64,000 nucleotides of DNA. Source: Mucilaginibacter endophyticus. Lineage in GTDB: Bacteria > Bacteroidota > Bacteroidia > Sphingobacteriales > Sphingobacteriaceae. This document shows positions 61,592 through 64,000 of this stretch, in pieces (the stretch's first letter is position 1; each line of letters begins with the position of its first letter). The notes under the pieces are model-generated. The model had not been told where the DNA came from, ran no database searches, and was given only the letters and a program-made list of their open reading frames with translations. The position numbers and the translations under genes are program-made. The DNA lies in assembly GCF_003351025.1 (NCBI RefSeq), contig NZ_QPCG01000012.1, positions 1 to 64,000 on the forward strand. Reading direction: 5' to 3'.

Positions 61592-63394
61592 ATGGCGTTA
61601 AATTTTTTAAAGCACAAGTGGCAAAAAAGGACATTTAAATTTGTGCTGATACCGGTAATCGTGATATTGCTGCTGGCCGTAGTTGTAAACAGGTATTGGT
61701 CGCCCATATTGGCCGGCAAAGTAAAGGATGTTGTATTAAGCAGCAGCGACAGCCTTTATAAAGCCGATTTTTCGGATGCGGAATTGCATATCCTGCAAGG
61801 AAAAATCATTATATACAATATAACGCTGAAGCCCGACACCGCCGTTTACAATCAAAAAAAACGCTTGCGCCTCGCGCCTAATACACTGGTTGAACTTAAG
61901 GTAAAACGCCTTGTGCTTAATCACGTTCATCCTTTCAGCCTGTATTTTCAGAAAAAATTAAATATTGGCCAGATCATCTTGAACGAGCCACAATTAAATG
62001 TAAGCTACCAGTTAAACCATACTAAAGATACTGTTGTTAAAGACCGCCGTACTGCCTGGCAGCGCATCTCCAAAAGCCTAAAATGTATCCAAATCGGTGC
62101 TATTTTACTTAACGATGTTAACTTAAAATATGAAGATTATTCGGGCAATAAAGTAGCCATTTCCAGGCTGAAGGAGCTGAATTTTAGCGCTACCGATTTA
62201 CTGATAGATTCGACTACACAGTACGATAAATCGCGTTTACTTTACTGTAAGGATATTATAACCGAAGTAAATAATTATACCGGAGAAACGCCGAGCGGTT
62301 TATATACCTATAAGATCAGGCATCTTAAACTTTCAACGCTTACTTCAAAGCTTAACATCGAAGGGCTTGCCATGCAGCCGGCCAAATCAGATGTATTCTT
62401 CGGCAAGAGCCAAAAAGATCGTCTGGGCTTACTGGCTGATTCTGTACAGCTCAACAACTTTGATTACTTAAATTATCATAAGTACCGTACTGTTTCTGCC
62501 TCAAGTTTAACCCTGGCCAATGGCAAAGTAACTGCTTTCACAAACCCGGGTAAAAAGCCCGATTCATTGACGGATAAGGTTAAAACTTTTCCTAATATGA
62601 TGATCAGGAAACTAAATCTTGATCTGCGGATCGACACCCTGAAAATCCGCCACATGGATGTGATCTATAACGAGTTTAATAAAAAGTCGCAGAAAACAGG
62701 TACAGTTGCATTTAACAATACCAGCGGCAATATTTATAATATTACCAATAACCCATCGGCCATAGCCAAAAACAACGTTACCACTATTGATCTGACAACG
62801 TATTTCATGAACCGCGGCCGGCTCGATGTTCAAATGAAATTTAATTTAACTGATGATGATGCCGCCTTCAGCTACAAAGGAACATTGGGCCCCATGGAAT
62901 TTAGCCGATTAAACCCAGCTACAATGCCTTTGGCCATGGTAAAAATGACCTCGGGTAGCGTTAAAAAATTCAGTTTTGATATCCAGGCCAACAGCAAGGT
63001 ATTTAAGGGCAAAGTTGATTTTTTATATAACGATTTAAAGGTGGTTTTGCTAAAGCCCGACACAGCTAACGACCGCTTCAAAAGAAAATCGATCATGTCG
63101 ATATTTGCCAACCTGTTTGTGATCAGGCGCAGCAATCCGGATGATAAGGGCAAGCTTACTTCGGCATTAGTAATTTACAAACGCCCTAAAGATTCGCCGT
63201 TCTTTAAAACCATCTGGAAAACCCTGCTTACCGGCATAAAGCCATGCATCGGCCTTGATGAGGAAAAACAAAAAGCTACTAAAGACCGCATCGACGAGCA
63301 TAATAAAAACAAAGAGGAGCGCTTAAAGAATAAAGCAGAACGCCAGAAAAGAAAAGCAGAGCGGAAGAAATTGATGGATCAGGGGAAATTTTGA
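61592..63394 (+). CDS. AsmA/DUF748-like membrane-anchored protein, 600 aa
   Basis: One N-terminal membrane helix (VLIPVIVILLLAVVVNRYW) is followed by a long beta-rich periplasmic part (FSDAELHILQGKIIIYNITL, AsmA-like strands with KPDTA and NLTDDDAAFSYKGTLGPMEF) and ends in a very basic helix (KEERLKNKAERQKRKAERKK). The layout matches AsmA-superfamily inner membrane proteins that bridge lipid transport to the outer membrane. The basic tail is unusual. It is flanked by the COG4315 lipoprotein and sprA. Confidence 0.72.
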   Translation: MALNFLKHKWQKRTFKFVLIPVIVILLLAVVVNRYWSPILAGKVKDVVLSSSDSLYKADFSDAELHILQGKIIIYNITLKPDTAVYNQKKRLRLAPNTLVELKVKRLVLNHVHPFSLYFQKKLNIGQIILNEPQLNVSYQLNHTKDTVVKDRRTAWQRISKSLKCIQIGAILLNDVNLKYEDYSGNKVAISRLKELNFSATDLLIDSTTQYDKSRLLYCKDIITEVNNYTGETPSGLYTYKIRHLKLSTLTSKLNIEGLAMQPAKSDVFFGKSQKDRLGLLADSVQLNNFDYLNYHKYRTVSASSLTLANGKVTAFTNPGKKPDSLTDKVKTFPNMMIRKLNLDLRIDTLKIRHMDVIYNEFNKKSQKTGTVAFNNTSGNIYNITNNPSAIAKNNVTTIDLTTYFMNRGRLDVQMKFNLTDDDAAFSYKGTLGPMEFSRLNPATMPLAMVKMTSGSVKKFSFDIQANSKVFKGKVDFLYNDLKVVLLKPDTANDRFKRKSIMSIFANLFVIRRSNPDDKGKLTSALVIYKRPKDSPFFKTIWKTLLTGIKPCIGLDEEKQKATKDRIDEHNKNKEERLKNKAERQKRKAERKKLMDQGKF

Positions 63395-63425
63395 TTTGAA
63401 AAACATCTCTTAAAAGATCATAAAC

Positions 63426-63508
63426 AGCGTCATTGCGAGGCACGAAGCAATCGCGAACTATACAAAGCGGCCTTGTAAATCGGGGATTGCTTCGTGCAGC
63501 AATGACGC
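63426..63508. repeat. REP-like inverted repeat
   Basis: AGCGTCATTGC with CACGAAGCAATC on the left mirrors GATTGCTTCGTG with GCAATGACGCT on the right; one side has four extra bases (GAGG). It lies between the AsmA-like gene and sprA. Confidence 0.8.
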
Positions 63509-63539
63509 TTTGACATTATACATCACGTTTCGCTCAGTC

Positions 63540-64000
63540 CTACTGCAACAACAACTTCAAATTAATACCAAAGTTGGTAAACGACGTATTAAACGTTTGC
63601 GAAGTGTAAGGCTTGGTAAGGTTTGAATCGTAAAATAAATTCAGGTTAAAACGCTGATTGATCACATAATCAATAGACGGCCTAACGGTTATATTTTGCG
63701 CACCTGATGAGATCTCGGCCGATTCAACATCCGCACGGTAAATGAGTGTTTTGTTATCGCGAAGCGAAAAATCAAGCTTAAAGTTTACGTCCTTATGCTG
63801 AATACCTTCAAACCAACCAAACGGGAAATGAAAATCTTTAGTGTGATAGCCAAAGCCCAAAACAATGATCTTTTCATTTTGCTGTGCCAACTGGCTGTTA
63901 AGCATACTTAAGCTTAGTGAACGGCTTTGACGATACTCGGCATTGGCGGTCATGCTGTTTTTAAAACGCATACTTGCACCCAGCAAGGGTACAAATTGTT
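63540..64000 (-). CDS. sprA: Cell surface protein SprA, C-terminal end (5' part outside window)
   Basis: The frame is open to the right edge, so the gene continues beyond the window. The visible 153 residues are the barrel end of SprA, the large outer-membrane channel of the type 9 secretion system needed for gliding and protein export: FVPLLGASMRFKNSMTANAE, then YRQSRSLSLSMLNSQLAQQN, a conserved GFGYHTKDFHFPF and the final strands TFNTSFTNFGINLKLLLQ. The length and Leu-Leu-Gln end fit the family. Full length would be over 2000 residues. Confidence 0.88.
   Translation of the reverse strand, partial: QFVPLLGASMRFKNSMTANAEYRQSRSLSLSMLNSQLAQQNEKIIVLGFGYHTKDFHFPFGWFEGIQHKDVNFKLDFSLRDNKTLIYRADVESAEISSGAQNITVRPSIDYVINQRFNLNLFYDSNLTKPYTSQTFNTSFTNFGINLKLLLQ

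Overview
The window looks like a piece of a Bacteroidota chromosome, most likely family Sphingobacteriaceae (a Mucilaginibacter/Pedobacter-like soil bacterium). The support is a SusC/SusD pair with a FecR anti-sigma factor and ECF sigma factor, the C-terminus of the gliding/type 9 secretion protein SprA, a short Bacteroidota-type LptE, TAnnTTTG promoter boxes, and AraC or PAS-kinase genes of Bacteroidota type. The genus is inference; the phylum is well supported.

Left part (1 to about 24.2 kb): an accessory, stress-related and strongly decaying region. It opens with the end of glycogen debranching enzyme GlgX and a broken trehalose-forming TreZ. A signalling block follows: two large PAS histidine kinases (3.8 and 18.8 kb), three intact stand-alone CheY-like receivers and two dead ones. 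Between and after these lie remnants of DNA repair genes (exonuclease III, the first residues of UvrA, Ku), a dead PAP2 phosphatase, a dead DUF2252 gene and the stump of a bacteriocin-type exporter (ABC transporter plus HlyD). Intact members are an H1-like histone, a HAD-IIA phosphatase, Hsp20, a KaiB-like protein, a lipocalin, a YtxH-like protein, a low-affinity iron permease homologue, an SDR and several small unknown proteins. I count eleven broken genes here. The theme is dryness, radiation and oxidative stress tolerance.

Middle (24.2 to 29.7 kb): a transition zone. It has a strong hairpin and a 15-base match to a tRNA 3' end (possible attachment site scar), an epoxide-hydrolase-like secreted protein, two VOC-like paralogues flanking a lipoprotein, and a methionine-free reading frame that may be a truncated gene.

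Right part (29.7 to 64 kb): compact and intact. First comes a sigma/anti-sigma/SusC/SusD nutrient-uptake operon. From 38 to 50 kb lies a run of regulator-plus-enzyme modules (AraC with methyltransferase, AraC with FAD monooxygenase, LysR with GNAT and EamA exporter, aldo/keto reductase with AraC, SDR with AraC), several with visible operator-like repeats and promoter boxes very close to the start codon. Then come a YncE/phosphoesterase fusion, an aldose epimerase, and a core operon-like run on the minus strand: miaB, a sigma-54 activator, lptE, an uncharacterised acidic protein and secG. The window ends in an AsmA-like membrane protein and the last part of sprA. Short inverted-repeat elements (REP/MITE-like) sit in intergenic gaps of this half.

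The contrast between a pseudogene-rich left third and an intact right half argues against sequencing error as the cause of the frameshifts and for real decay of an acquired stress island.
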